A stretch of DNA of 64,000 bases from Chloroflexota bacterium (GTDB lineage Bacteria; Chloroflexota; Anaerolineae; Promineifilales; Promineifilaceae): the NCBI GenBank assembly GCA_018004935.1, contig JAGNBF010000007.1, positions 55,750 through 119,749 of the forward strand, read 5' to 3'. Position numbers and translations under genes: made by a program. Each line of letters opens with the position of its first letter. The stretch's first letter is position 1. The notes beneath the pieces were generated by a model. The model saw only the letters and a program-made list of their open reading frames with translations. It had not been told where the DNA came from and made no database searches. Below are positions 17,288-25,768 of this stretch, piece by piece.

Positions 17288-17479
17288 TGTAGCTACCTCA
17301 TCGGGCATTGTTCACTTAATTTTACCCCCGTCCCGGGGGGGTGGGGAAAACTGCCCAACGTGAGGGCACAGGGCTAAGAAATCGGACTTGGGAAAAACCA
17401 TGCCAACCTCATTCGGGTTTTTCTCTCTTATCCCAGGATACGGTATAATTAAGCGACTTTCAATGGAGATAATAAAACA

Positions 17480-18115
17480 ATGGAAATTTTGTGGTATGGG
17501 TTGAGTTGTTTTCGCTTTACAGAACGGGGTTTTGCCACCGTCGTGACAGATCCATATAGTGATATTTTGGGTCTGCCACCCCTCAAACTGAAGGCGGATA
17601 TTGTTGCCGTCAGTCACAATGCCTCCGGCCACAATAATGTTCAGGCCATCAAAGGCAGTGAGCATCACCTGATCGGTCCCGGTGAATATGAGATTGGCAA
17701 TGTATTCATCATTGGCATTGCCACAGAACAGGAGATCCCTGAACAGCAGAATGTATTGTACCTGTTTGATTATGATGGCCTGACCATCGCCCATTTGGGA
17801 GACATGCATAAAGTCCCCACGCAGGCACAAATTGAGGCCCTGGAGCAAGTACATGTATTGTTGGTTCCGGTAGGAGGGGGCAATAGCCTGAATGCGGCAC
17901 AAGCGGCCGAAATTGTCTCTATGCTAGAACCAAATATTGTCATTCCCATGCACTATCAGACAAATGGTTTGCAACTTGAGTTAGATAGTGTAGAACGTTT
18001 TCTGAAAGAAATGGGCATTACGGATGCGCCTACAGAAAATAGTCTAAAGATCACAACGGGTAGCTTACCCGAAGAAACTCAAGTGATATTGCTTGCGCCT
18101 CGTCTCGGTAGCTGA
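17480..18115 (+). CDS. MBL-fold (UlaG/COG2220-like) protein with altered metal motif
   Basis: 211 aa. The fold is indicated by the start MEILWYGLSCFRF, SHNASGHNN (46-54), GPGEYEIGNVFIIGI, LTIAHLGDMH (D108) and NIVIPMHYQT (H158). The normal HxHxDH motif reads H46-N-A-S-G-H51, so the second His and the Asp are missing and a two-metal site is doubtful. It may keep one metal or serve as a binding protein. GGAG lies about 12 bases upstream. The next small gene is 71 bases downstream on the same strand. Confidence 0.75.
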   Translation: MEILWYGLSCFRFTERGFATVVTDPYSDILGLPPLKLKADIVAVSHNASGHNNVQAIKGSEHHLIGPGEYEIGNVFIIGIATEQEIPEQQNVLYLFDYDGLTIAHLGDMHKVPTQAQIEALEQVHVLLVPVGGGNSLNAAQAAEIVSMLEPNIVIPMHYQTNGLQLELDSVERFLKEMGITDAPTENSLKITTGSLPEETQVILLAPRLGS

Positions 18116-18186
18116 TCCTTATAGCGCGAATTGCGCTTGTGTGCCCTGTTTTTGTACGCAACCCGCAACCCGCCACAAGTACCATT

Positions 18187-18498
18187 ATGTCTTTCCCCAC
18201 AAAAATCATCATGTACTGGGATGTAATGCCAGGCTCCGAAGCTGAATATTCGGAGTTTATTGTAAACGAGTTTATCCCGCGACTAAACCGGTTAGGTATT
18301 GGGGATCTGGAGTTCTGGTATACCGGTTTTGGTGAGCATGAACAAATCATGGTGTCTGGAATTACACCTACCCGTGAACAAATGAGCCGCATTTTGGATA
18401 GTGATGAGTGGGATTCTCTTGAGGATCGCCTATCTGACCTTTCCGTTAATTTGCATCATAAGGTCATTAAAGCGGATGGAAGTAAGTTCCAAATTTAG
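18187..18498 (+). CDS. Small dimeric alpha/beta-barrel-like protein, function unknown
   Basis: 103 aa from MSFPTKIIMYWDVMPG. KIIMYWDVMPGSEAEYSEFIVNEFIPRLNRLG resembles the start of ferredoxin-like dimeric barrel proteins (antibiotic monooxygenase/NIPSNAP group), but no active-site residues stand out. A frame-compatible ATG at 18139 would add 16 poorly structured residues. A strong terminator follows, ending the two-gene unit. Confidence 0.65.
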   Translation: MSFPTKIIMYWDVMPGSEAEYSEFIVNEFIPRLNRLGIGDLEFWYTGFGEHEQIMVSGITPTREQMSRILDSDEWDSLEDRLSDLSVNLHHKVIKADGSKFQI

Positions 18499-18506
18499 GA
18501 CAAATA

Positions 18507-18536
18507 AAAAGCCTGCATCTGAGTGCAGGCTTTTTT
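18507..18536 (+). terminator. Bidirectional terminator
   Basis: AAAAAGCCTGCA/TGCAGGCTTTTTT, loop TCTGAG, with A run on the left and T run on the right. It separates the plus-strand pair from the convergent FmdB gene and can serve both. Confidence 0.9.
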
Positions 18537-18583
18537 GTTATTGGTGTGTCTACCTCACAAAAGAGAGGGGTAGTAGATGATTT

Positions 18584-18907
18584 TTATGAGGCATCAACCG
18601 CGGCCGCGCTGGTTTCTGTTTTCGTAGTGGTTTCGCTACTGGGTGTACTGCTCGGAGATTCGCTCTTCTCCCCTGCCGGAGCCGTTTTATTATTAGTGGC
18701 GGCGTTTGTTGTTTGGACTCGCCCGTTTCCATTTCGATTATCCGTCACATAAAATCCCGAACCTTTGAAGACAATGCCCACACTATTGATCAACCGTCGA
18801 ACGGAACCCTGGCATTCCGGGCATTCACGGACAGGTGGCTCAATCATCCGTTGTTGACGCTCAAAAATTGTCTCACAATCATTGCACTTATACTGATACA
18901 ATGGCAT
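18584..18907 (-). CDS. FmdB-family zinc-ribbon protein
   Basis: 107 aa. The N-terminal 45 residues are the classic FmdB ribbon MPLYQYKCNDCETIFE...ECPECQGSVRRL with CxxC...CxxC. Then VFKGSGFYVTDNR and a low-complexity Thr/Ser/Glu/Ala tail. Proposed roles are regulatory; no target is visible. AGAGG precedes the start. 18908-19310 is a 400-base gap without gene or recognisable repeat. Confidence 0.88.
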   Translation of the reverse strand: MPLYQYKCNDCETIFERQQRMIEPPVRECPECQGSVRRLINSVGIVFKGSGFYVTDNRNGNGRVQTTNAATNNKTAPAGEKSESPSSTPSSETTTKTETSAAAVDAS

Positions 18908-19310
18908 ATTTCTACCTCTTCTGTTACCTGTTTCCCTTTTCCTGGACGCTGATAGGCAACAAGTTCTTACATTTTACGTATAGGTAATGGAGCAAAGCGC
19001 AAGAACAAAGGACAAAACTGGTTTATCGTTTTCTAGCTCTCAACTTCAGCCTGTAAATCAATCGGCTATTTTATCCTACAACTTTTGTGTTAGCACAAAA
19101 TAAACAACTCTGCTAATTCTATTAAAACTTCAAAGTTGCTACTTCTAGAGGTACTCACCAGAGGTGGCACTCAGTTCTGAAAGGGACTATTATCCTACCG
19201 TATCGTTCATTACTGTCGGTCACTAAATTCGTTAGTGGATCTCAGTTTTTGTGACTGGCCCTCTGAAACTGGCGAAATTATTGGCGCACAAGCACTAAGG
19301 AGATGACCCC
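18908..19310. other. Intergenic region without recognised content
   Basis: About 400 bases, more AT-rich than the neighbours. I see no open frame of interest, no repeat family member and no clear terminator. It must carry promoters for the divergent FmdB and bPH2 genes, but I cannot place them with confidence. Confidence 0.5.
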
Positions 19311-19865
19311 ATGAATTCTCAAGAAGTCCATGCCCGCGTAAAGGCCCGCATCTGGCAGGCTCTGGCCCAAAACAATCTGTCTTTGGCGGAATTACCCAAG
19401 GAAAAACTGGAAGCGCTGGTTAGTCTTACGGCTGAGGCCGCTTTATTGGAGTTGGATGGTTATTTAGAGCAGAAGATTGAACCAACGCTCGCGGCCGCGA
19501 AAGCCAAAAGCGCCCCCTCTGCCGACAAAGATGGTGACGAGGAAGTCCTGTGGGAGGGCCGTCCCTTCCTCTCTCTCAGCACTCACTACACCATCACCAG
19601 TGAACGATTACGTATTGTCGAAGGCGTTTTTGGCAAAGAACGAGAAGATATTGAACTGATTCGCATTCAAGATATTGACGTGCGCCAGGCCTTCCGCGAA
19701 CGGTTACTCAACCTGGGCGATATCCTCATTGCGGGCCACGATTCATCCCACCCCAAAACGATTCTCAATAACATCAGTGACCCGGAAACGGTGCATGAGT
19801 TGCTCCGACGGGCCATTTTGAAAGCCCGCAAGAAGCATGGCTTGGTATACCGGGAAGTGATGTAA
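19311..19865 (+). CDS. Protein with C-terminal bPH2 (YdbS/YdbT-like) domain
   Basis: 184 aa. An N-terminal helical part (1-70) is followed by an Ala/Lys-rich linker and a bacterial PH domain: EEVLWEGRPFLSLSTHYTITSERLRIVEGVFGKEREDIELIRIQDIDVRQ, then GDILIAGHD and the closing helix. No membrane segment, unlike typical YdbT. GGAG at 19300-19303 supports the start. Confidence 0.75.
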   Translation: MNSQEVHARVKARIWQALAQNNLSLAELPKEKLEALVSLTAEAALLELDGYLEQKIEPTLAAAKAKSAPSADKDGDEEVLWEGRPFLSLSTHYTITSERLRIVEGVFGKEREDIELIRIQDIDVRQAFRERLLNLGDILIAGHDSSHPKTILNNISDPETVHELLRRAILKARKKHGLVYREVM

Positions 19866-19899
19866 ATTGAACGTTTACCTTTAACTAATCGGTTCATCT

Positions 19900-19998
19900 G
19901 TGGCCCCCCGCCCCCAGGGGGGAACAATTTACGGTGCGGTTTGGCGGGCGGACACCCGCCAAACCGCACCGTTAGTTTTCCCAGGGGGATGGGTCTTC
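19900..19998. repeat. GC-rich repeat unit with GGTGCGGTTTGGCGGGCGG hairpin
   Basis: GCCCCCAGGGGGG, then GGTGCGGTTTGGCG and its inverse CGCCAAACCGCACC, then CCCAGGGGGATGGG. Family of 11499; the hairpin stem resembles that at 60778-60820. Confidence 0.65.
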
Positions 19999-20088
19999 TG
20001 CCCAGGCTTACCCCAGCAATTGCCGCCAACAAAATGTCACTTTATGACCGTGGCCAGTATAATTCCCATTCCGCATGGGTTGTATTCA

Positions 20089-21285
20089 TTACTCTCGCCC
20101 TCGCATTGTTAATCCATAGAGCAACAACAAGGCCACAATTAATCCAATCAGGTAAAGAGGAATCACTTCCAAGGAAATCCGACGGGCCAGAACACCGGCT
20201 ATACCCGGCAAGATCGATCCCCCTAATCCCGCCGCGCCAATTTGCATCCCGATGGTATTCGCCGCATGATGCGCTCCCACCCGTTTGCTGGTGCCAGAAA
20301 CCAACGCCGGAAAAATTGGAGCCACCGCAAAACCAGTGACGGCTACTCCCAACAGGCCAATTATTTGCACTGGTGCCCACCATAACAGAATGGCTCCTAA
20401 CAGGGCGGCCAACATGCTAAAACGCAAAACGGCATGCCCACCTAAACGCTGGGCGTAAAGGCCTGCCAAAATCCGGCCCAGGGTAAATGTCCCCCAATAG
20501 CTCCCCGCCCAAAGCCCGGCCACCTCTGGATCTACCCCGCGTGACTCCGTTAACAAGGTATAGGCCCAGTGGCCTAGAGAAAGCTCAATACCTGTGTAAA
20601 TAAAGAACATCAAGATACTCAACCAGACACGGGGTTGACGCAAAGTCTCGCCAAGTGATGTTTTGTAATCGGTGAGGCGTTGGTTCTCATCTGTTCTCTC
20701 CCCTTCATCGGCCCGTTGCCACATTTTAGCGGTGAGGGCAAAACAGAGACCAAGGGTGATTTGGGCCGTCCCGACTATAACATAACCAAGTCTCCAGGTA
20801 TTAAACTGGTTAATCCCGGTGGTCATGATGATAGGGCCGAGGGTGACGCCAATGCCAAAGCTGGCGTGGAGCCATTGCATCAACCCTTCGCCATGATTGG
20901 CGGCGATGTAGGTGTTGATACCGGCGTCAATTGCGCCAGCACCCAAACCGGCAACGGCTCCCAGAGCCACCATCATCCACCAGGTGGGAACCAGGGTGTA
21001 GCCGATGAGGCCAGCCCCGGTTATAGCACAACTGGCCGCCAATAAGCCCCCTACACCTAACCGGGCCATAAGTTGCCCACTCAAAAAACTGGATGTGAGA
21101 TAACCGGCCATCCCGGCAAGAAGCATAAAGCCGAGGGAATCAAGTGGTTGGGAAAAATCGGCCCGAATGGACGGCCAGGCCACTCCCAATAACCCATCGG
21201 GTAAGCCGAGGGAGATGAAGGCGATGTAGGCGAGTAAGATGAGGCCAAGTTTGGCGGAAGTTTTGCGAGTGGAGTGGGTAGACAT
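20089..21285 (-). CDS. MFS transporter
   Basis: 398 aa with about 12 hydrophobic segments and a central charged loop (QRADEGERTDENQRLTDY). The start LILLAYIAFISLGLPDGLLGVAWPSIRADF and GLGAGAIDAGINTYIAA resemble the FucP/BypA-like sugar or unknown-substrate group. The substrate is not predictable. The start codon directly follows a heptamer tandem repeat (21290-21383), and no ribosome site is visible. Confidence 0.85.
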   Translation of the reverse strand: MSTHSTRKTSAKLGLILLAYIAFISLGLPDGLLGVAWPSIRADFSQPLDSLGFMLLAGMAGYLTSSFLSGQLMARLGVGGLLAASCAITGAGLIGYTLVPTWWMMVALGAVAGLGAGAIDAGINTYIAANHGEGLMQWLHASFGIGVTLGPIIMTTGINQFNTWRLGYVIVGTAQITLGLCFALTAKMWQRADEGERTDENQRLTDYKTSLGETLRQPRVWLSILMFFIYTGIELSLGHWAYTLLTESRGVDPEVAGLWAGSYWGTFTLGRILAGLYAQRLGGHAVLRFSMLAALLGAILLWWAPVQIIGLLGVAVTGFAVAPIFPALVSGTSKRVGAHHAANTIGMQIGAAGLGGSILPGIAGVLARRISLEVIPLYLIGLIVALLLLYGLTMRGRE

Positions 21286-21289
21286 AGGC

Positions 21290-21383
21290 GAGTTGTGAGT
21301 TGTGAGTTGTGAGTTGCGGGTTGCGAGTTGCGAGTTGCGAGTTGTGAGTTGCGAGTTGCGAGTTGCGAGTTGCGAGTTGCGTG
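21290..21383. repeat. Heptamer tandem repeat GAGTTGC
   Basis: About 12 consecutive copies of GAGTTG(C/T), a short tandemly repeated repetitive sequence of the type known from cyanobacteria. It fills the space between the MFS start and the stop of the upstream lipoprotein gene. No inverted arm is present here. Confidence 0.85.
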
Positions 21384-21401
21384 AAGGTTACAGGGGGGAT
21401 G

Positions 21402-23396
21402 TTATTGAGACAAGTCAACGGGTTGGCCGTCGAAGGTGCCGGTCAGGGTGTAGGTGAAATCGGCGTCGTTGCGGGTGTAGATGAGGTCGCCGGTTTTGTC
21501 TCCGCTGATGGTGACATTCCAGGTGAAACGTTCGGCCTCATAATCATATGTGCCCTCGCCGGTCAGGGCAAAACCACGGGCGAAAGTGCATTGATCCAGC
21601 GTATATTCTTCACCGCTTTCGGTGGCGGCAAAGGTGAGTGTGCCGCCGAAGGGGCAACCCACAGAGGTGGTTGTGGTGTAGTCCCAGTAATAATATTCGG
21701 GCAGGTAGTAGAACTCGTTGTCGGCGGAGATGAGTGCATGGAGGGGATCGGGGAACGCGGCCGCGTCTCTTGGGGCAACCGGTTCGTAGGGGGTGAACAT
21801 GATCCCTTCACACATGATCTCCCGCTCTTCGGGCCGGGTTCCATCCACCAGAAAAGCGGTCACAATCTCATCGGGGCAGGCATCGCCACGACCAAAAATG
21901 ACATGCGCTCCCCCTTGCGTGGTAATCAAGTAGCCATCTTCCAGGCGGCTATAGACGGCTTCCCCATTTTCCACGGGTGTGGCCGGGTCGGCGGTTGCGC
22001 CCAATACCAGGGTGGGAATGTCCGCGGCCGCGAGCGGGGCAGGACGAGCCACCTCACCTGCTGTCGGCCAATAGAGGCAGGGGATGTCGCCATAAAAAAG
22101 GGAACTCAGATAAGGCAATGTGCCTTCCAGGGCATCACCGGCCCGCATCAGGGCTTCACCCCGTTCGGCGGCTGTGCCGCTGTAGTAGCTGTAATCGTTG
22201 CATTCAACGGTGTAGTAAACCGCATCGGAGTAGGCGGGATCAGGGATGGGCTGGAGCGTTGCCGGGTCAAGGGCCAGGTCAATGTATAACAGGCGCATGA
22301 GGGGAACGAGATCGCCCTGGTAGGCTGAAGCGAGGGCACGAAGCAACATCAGCCGTGTGCCTTCGGAGTATAGTTCACTGCTGGCGACGTATTCCAGATC
22401 GGAGAAGGTGAAGGGGCGTTCAGTGGTGTCACCTGATGGCAAGGGGAAGTTGACGATGACAGGGGAAGAGGCGATTTCAGCAGAGAGGTCGTCGTAGAAA
22501 GCCAGCGCATCACCGCCAAAATCGGCGGCGCACAGGTCGTCGGCGGCGCAGGCGTTGAGGGTGTCTACCAGGGTGTTGTGGAAGGCGGTGGCCTGGCCCA
22601 CGTAATAGTCGGGGCCGGAGAGGGTGAGGTCTACTGTCCCATCTAAAATGAGGGCTGAGACGTGATCGGGGTACGCGGCCGCATACGTTTGGGCATATTG
22701 GGTGCCATAACTTTCGCCATAGAGCCAGATTTTCTCATCCCCCATCAGTTGGCGGAAGGTGTCCAGGTCGGCGACGGCCTGCCGTGTCCCGTAAAAGGGC
22801 AATTGGGCCACGGGAATGCCCATCTCGGCCACACAATCGTGAGCGAAGGTTTGGGCGATGTTGAGGAAGGCGGCCTCTTGCTCTGGGGTGTTGGTTTGCC
22901 AGTCGGCGCGGTAGAAAGCCACAGCGGCATTGACACATTGCAGACCGCCAGAGGCGGCAATGCCCCGCTGATCAAAAAACACGATGTCGAACTGTTCGGT
23001 GATGGCGGGATCAAAGTAACTGGTGTAATCGTCCGCGGCCGCGAGTCCTGAATAACCTGGCCCACCGGTGGCCGTGACAAACATCCCTTTTCGTTCCCCG
23101 GTTGCGGGTAAAACCCCAAATACCACCTCCAACGTGTCACCATTGGCAGAATCAAATGGGTCAAGCGGGACGGTCAGGGTCACACAGGTAAAATCGCTAT
23201 CAGGGCAGGGTTCACCGCCCAGATTTTCCAGAATCGTCACCGTGTCTTCACGCTGGGGGCGGGCATTGGGGTCGGTGGTGGCTTCATTGGCGGGCAATGA
23301 GGTAGCGGTGGGGGTTTCTGGCTCATTCTGGCAGGCAACCAGAAGCAAGAGAAAGGATAACAGGCAAAAAAAGGCACGAAAGGGGGGCGTTTTCAT
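21402..23396 (-). CDS. Lipoprotein alpha/beta hydrolase, tripeptidyl-aminopeptidase-like
   Basis: 664 aa. A lipoprotein signal peptide ends in LLLLVAC (lipobox Cys about 22), followed by a Thr/Pro-rich linker. The alpha/beta-hydrolase core has TATGGPGYSG (oxyanion region), FDIVFFDQRG, and nucleophile elbow GESYGTQYA. A TAP-like C-terminal segment has PTLVLGATADPATPVENG (Asp) and GGAHVIFGRGDACP (His). An extra domain of about 90 residues after that, rich in Tyr and Thr, is unassigned. It probably releases N-terminal di- or tripeptides outside the membrane. AAAGGA lies 9 bases before the start. Confidence 0.85.
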   Translation of the reverse strand: MKTPPFRAFFCLLSFLLLLVACQNEPETPTATSLPANEATTDPNARPQREDTVTILENLGGEPCPDSDFTCVTLTVPLDPFDSANGDTLEVVFGVLPATGERKGMFVTATGGPGYSGLAAADDYTSYFDPAITEQFDIVFFDQRGIAASGGLQCVNAAVAFYRADWQTNTPEQEAAFLNIAQTFAHDCVAEMGIPVAQLPFYGTRQAVADLDTFRQLMGDEKIWLYGESYGTQYAQTYAAAYPDHVSALILDGTVDLTLSGPDYYVGQATAFHNTLVDTLNACAADDLCAADFGGDALAFYDDLSAEIASSPVIVNFPLPSGDTTERPFTFSDLEYVASSELYSEGTRLMLLRALASAYQGDLVPLMRLLYIDLALDPATLQPIPDPAYSDAVYYTVECNDYSYYSGTAAERGEALMRAGDALEGTLPYLSSLFYGDIPCLYWPTAGEVARPAPLAAADIPTLVLGATADPATPVENGEAVYSRLEDGYLITTQGGAHVIFGRGDACPDEIVTAFLVDGTRPEEREIMCEGIMFTPYEPVAPRDAAAFPDPLHALISADNEFYYLPEYYYWDYTTTTSVGCPFGGTLTFAATESGEEYTLDQCTFARGFALTGEGTYDYEAERFTWNVTISGDKTGDLIYTRNDADFTYTLTGTFDGQPVDLSQ

Positions 23397-23488
23397 GGGC
23401 AGACATCCTTTTGTGGCGGTTTTCAGGCAGTAACGGCGTCACGGGCGACAAACAATTGTCGCTGTTATACTCAGCACGGTCACAGTTT

Positions 23489-23592
23489 GGTGGCTCGGTC
23501 AGGAGACCGGCCACAGCACAAAAGCGCAACTACTGACCGCGAACAGTATATCTTTTTCAGATTGCGGCAGTCTCGGAGACTGCCGCAATCTA
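23489..23592. repeat. GGTCAGGAGACC hairpin and a perfect 15-bp-stem hairpin
   Basis: 23489-23517 is the best-matching copy of the hairpin family (GTGGCTCGGTCAGGAGACC plus GGCCACAGC). 23559-23592 has AGATTGCGGCAGTCT and AGACTGCCGCAATCT around CGG; lacking a T run, it may still slow transcription from the GNAT gene. Confidence 0.7.
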
Positions 23593-23612
23593 ACGAACTC
23601 ACATCTTGGGCC

Positions 23613-24197
23613 TTAGCGGGGTTGACGGAGCATAGGGAACATGGGGGGGGCGTTACCAACTTGCACCGTATCTAAAAGGACAAAGCCATACCGTTCATAG
23701 ATTGGTGTGTTGCGAGGGTTGGTAGATTCCAGGTAAACGGGCAGATGCTCCTCGTCACAACGGCTCAGGGTATGGGTTAATAAGGTGGAAGCAAAGCCTC
23801 TGGCTTGCCGGAAGGGGTCTACGCCAATGAGGGCCAGGTACCAGTGTGGGGTTGTGGGGGCATATGGCTCCAGGGCATTGAATAGGGCTAATAAATCGGT
23901 CATCGCGGCCGCGGTTACTGTCTCTGTCAGCACAGTGGAAAACTCATCTTCGTCGAAGTGGCTTCCAGGGGGTAGCCAGATGGTGGCCCCGGCCTGATTA
24001 TCCAACAAGTAGGCTGTGCCATGAGCAAAGGCATTTCGCCCAAAGGCGTGCAAGAGTCGGGGGAAATGTTGCCAGTATTGCTGGGGGTTGGGGTACAGCC
24101 AACGTTCGATAGGATCGGTACTGAAAGCCAGGGTGAGCACCGAGAAAACAGCATCAGCATCAGCGGGGGTAGCAGTCCTAACAGTAGGCGTAGTCAT
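23613..24197 (-). CDS. GNAT-family N-acetyltransferase
   Basis: About 194 aa from MTTPTVRTATPADADAVF; an upstream ATG (24233) is possible, and neither has a ribosome site. HWYLALIGVDPFRQARGFASTLL is the acetyl-CoA-binding loop, in which the usual Q/RxxGxG/A is QARGFA. PVYLESTNPRNTPIYERYGF is the C-terminal strand-helix. The acceptor is unknown. Confidence 0.82.
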   Translation of the reverse strand: MTTPTVRTATPADADAVFSVLTLAFSTDPIERWLYPNPQQYWQHFPRLLHAFGRNAFAHGTAYLLDNQAGATIWLPPGSHFDEDEFSTVLTETVTAAAMTDLLALFNALEPYAPTTPHWYLALIGVDPFRQARGFASTLLTHTLSRCDEEHLPVYLESTNPRNTPIYERYGFVLLDTVQVGNAPPMFPMLRQPR

Positions 24198-24299
24198 TGT
24201 ATGGGTGTGTCTGAGACGAGAGTGATGGGACATGATTCGAGCAGGCTATTTTTACCCTAGTTTGGGCAAGGTGGCGAGCCATCCCCCTACCTCACCTGG

Positions 24300-24420
24300 G
24301 GCGATGGCATAGGCGAATTTCCCCCGCCCCTAACCCCACCCCCAGGGGCGGGGAATTTTTTAAGAGCCGTTTTTCCCCTTTCTGGCCAGGGATCGTTAGG
24401 GCGGTGGGTTCATGGGGATG
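24300..24420. repeat. GC-rich repeat unit (CCCCGCCCCTAACCCCACCCC)
   Basis: Contains the CCCCCAGGGGCGGGGA word followed by TTTTTTAAG, matching 16340 and 53515. Single degenerate unit between two minus-strand genes. Confidence 0.55.
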
Positions 24421-24443
24421 AGGCACGCGGATAGGGTTAGCGA

Positions 24444-25205
24444 TTAAGGGATGCCACCGTTGCTGTAAAGAAGTTGCCCGTTGATCCAGCCACCGGCGGG
24501 TGAACAGAGGAATTGCACCAGGTTGGCACAATCTTGTGGCAACCCCACACGGCCTAATAATACACGCTCTTTTTCCTGGGCCAGTTGGTCGGCAGACATC
24601 CAGCCGGTGTCGGTGGCACCGGGGTTGATGACGTTGGCGGTGAGACCGAGGGCGCGGAATTCGGTCGCGGCCGCGAGCACAATCCTGTCTAGTGCCCCTT
24701 TGCTGGCGCCGTAGGGCAGGTTGTGGGCGGTGTGATCGCTGGTGAGGGCGATGATGCGGCCGCGGCCAAACTCTCCTCTAAAACTTTGCCCAAATGCTCG
24801 TACCAACAGCCAGGTTGCTCTGGCATTGATGGCAAAATGATGATCAAAACTTTCAATAGTGGTATTGAGAATGTCGCTATCTACCGAATAGGTATGGGAC
24901 ATGATCAGGGCGGTGATGGGGCCAAGTTGATGTTGGACAGTAGCAAAAAGGTTGTCTGGAGTCTCGACCAAAGAAAGATCAGCCTCGATTGCCAGGGTAC
25001 GTGCGCCGTAGGTTTGCATCCGGGCGCACAACGATTCCACTTCGGTGGGCACACTGCCCCAGGGCATCTCCGCATCATAGGGCCGCCAGTAGGTGATCGC
25101 CACATCCCAGCCCGATTGGGCCAGGGTAGTGGCAATGGCCGCACCAATACCAATAGACCGGCTGGCTCCGGTGACAAGGGCGACAGGGCGAGTGAGGTTC
25201 GTCAT
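24444..25205 (-). CDS. SDR-family oxidoreductase (3-oxoacyl-ACP reductase-like)
   Basis: 253 aa Rossmann enzyme: cofactor motif TGASRSIGIGAA (12-23), IIALTSDHTAHNLPYGASKGALDR with the YxxxK pair, and NVINPGATDTGWM. NADP(H) use is likely from the Arg after the first strand. The terminal INGQLLYSNGG is typical of FabG-like enzymes. The second strand carries an unusual YWRPYDAEMPWGSV insert. Confidence 0.88.
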   Translation of the reverse strand: MTNLTRPVALVTGASRSIGIGAAIATTLAQSGWDVAITYWRPYDAEMPWGSVPTEVESLCARMQTYGARTLAIEADLSLVETPDNLFATVQHQLGPITALIMSHTYSVDSDILNTTIESFDHHFAINARATWLLVRAFGQSFRGEFGRGRIIALTSDHTAHNLPYGASKGALDRIVLAAATEFRALGLTANVINPGATDTGWMSADQLAQEKERVLLGRVGLPQDCANLVQFLCSPAGGWINGQLLYSNGGIP

Positions 25206-25246
25206 AGGTTTGTTATTATCAACTGTGAGGGGGTGAGGAGAGCTTA

Positions 25247-25768
25247 TTAGCTGGGGCGTTGCTCCAGGGCGTGCCGAACGTATACGGCGATAACGGTCCC
25301 ATCGGCTTCAATCTCATTGCGCAACCAGGACATACCCGCTTTGATCAGAACGCGAGCCGAAGCCTGGTTTTCGGGGAAGATGGTGGCATAGATGGTGGGT
25401 AAATGACAGGCGGTAAAGCCGTAGTACAGCATGGCGGGCACAACTTCACTGGCGAAACCTTGTCCCCAATGAGTGGGCAGAAAGGCATAAATAATTTCGG
25501 GCAGGGAGCTACCCGGCGCGTAAACGATACCACAACAGCCAATGAAAACTCCCGTGGCCCGTTCTATCACCGCCGAAGCGCCAAATCCTTTGGTGCGATA
25601 GTTGTTATACGAAACCTCGATCCATTGGGCGCACAGTTCCCGGCTGAGGGGCTGACCGTCGTCCACCCAACGCACCACCTCGGGATCGCCGTAGAGGGTG
25701 AACATGTCATCTACATCATCAGGTTGTAACTGGCGGATGACGAGGCGAGGGGTCTCGAAAAGAATCAT
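25247..25768 (-). CDS. RimJ/RimL-type GNAT acetyltransferase
   Basis: 173 aa: TPRLVIRQLQPDDVDDMF start, FLPTHWGQGFASEVVPAMLYYGF with the QGFA acetyl-CoA loop, ENQASARVLIKAGM ending. Typical of the protein-alanine/small-molecule acetyltransferase group. Its start overlaps the preceding gene's stop (ATGA), so it is the third member of the unit 27149-25247. Confidence 0.85.
   Translation of the reverse strand: MILFETPRLVIRQLQPDDVDDMFTLYGDPEVVRWVDDGQPLSRELCAQWIEVSYNNYRTKGFGASAVIERATGVFIGCCGIVYAPGSSLPEIIYAFLPTHWGQGFASEVVPAMLYYGFTACHLPTIYATIFPENQASARVLIKAGMSWLRNEIEADGTVIAVYVRHALEQRPS

Noticed and set aside
21363..22289. 308-codon plus-strand frame
   Set aside because: Antisense to the lipoprotein hydrolase, beginning in the GAGTTGC repeat.
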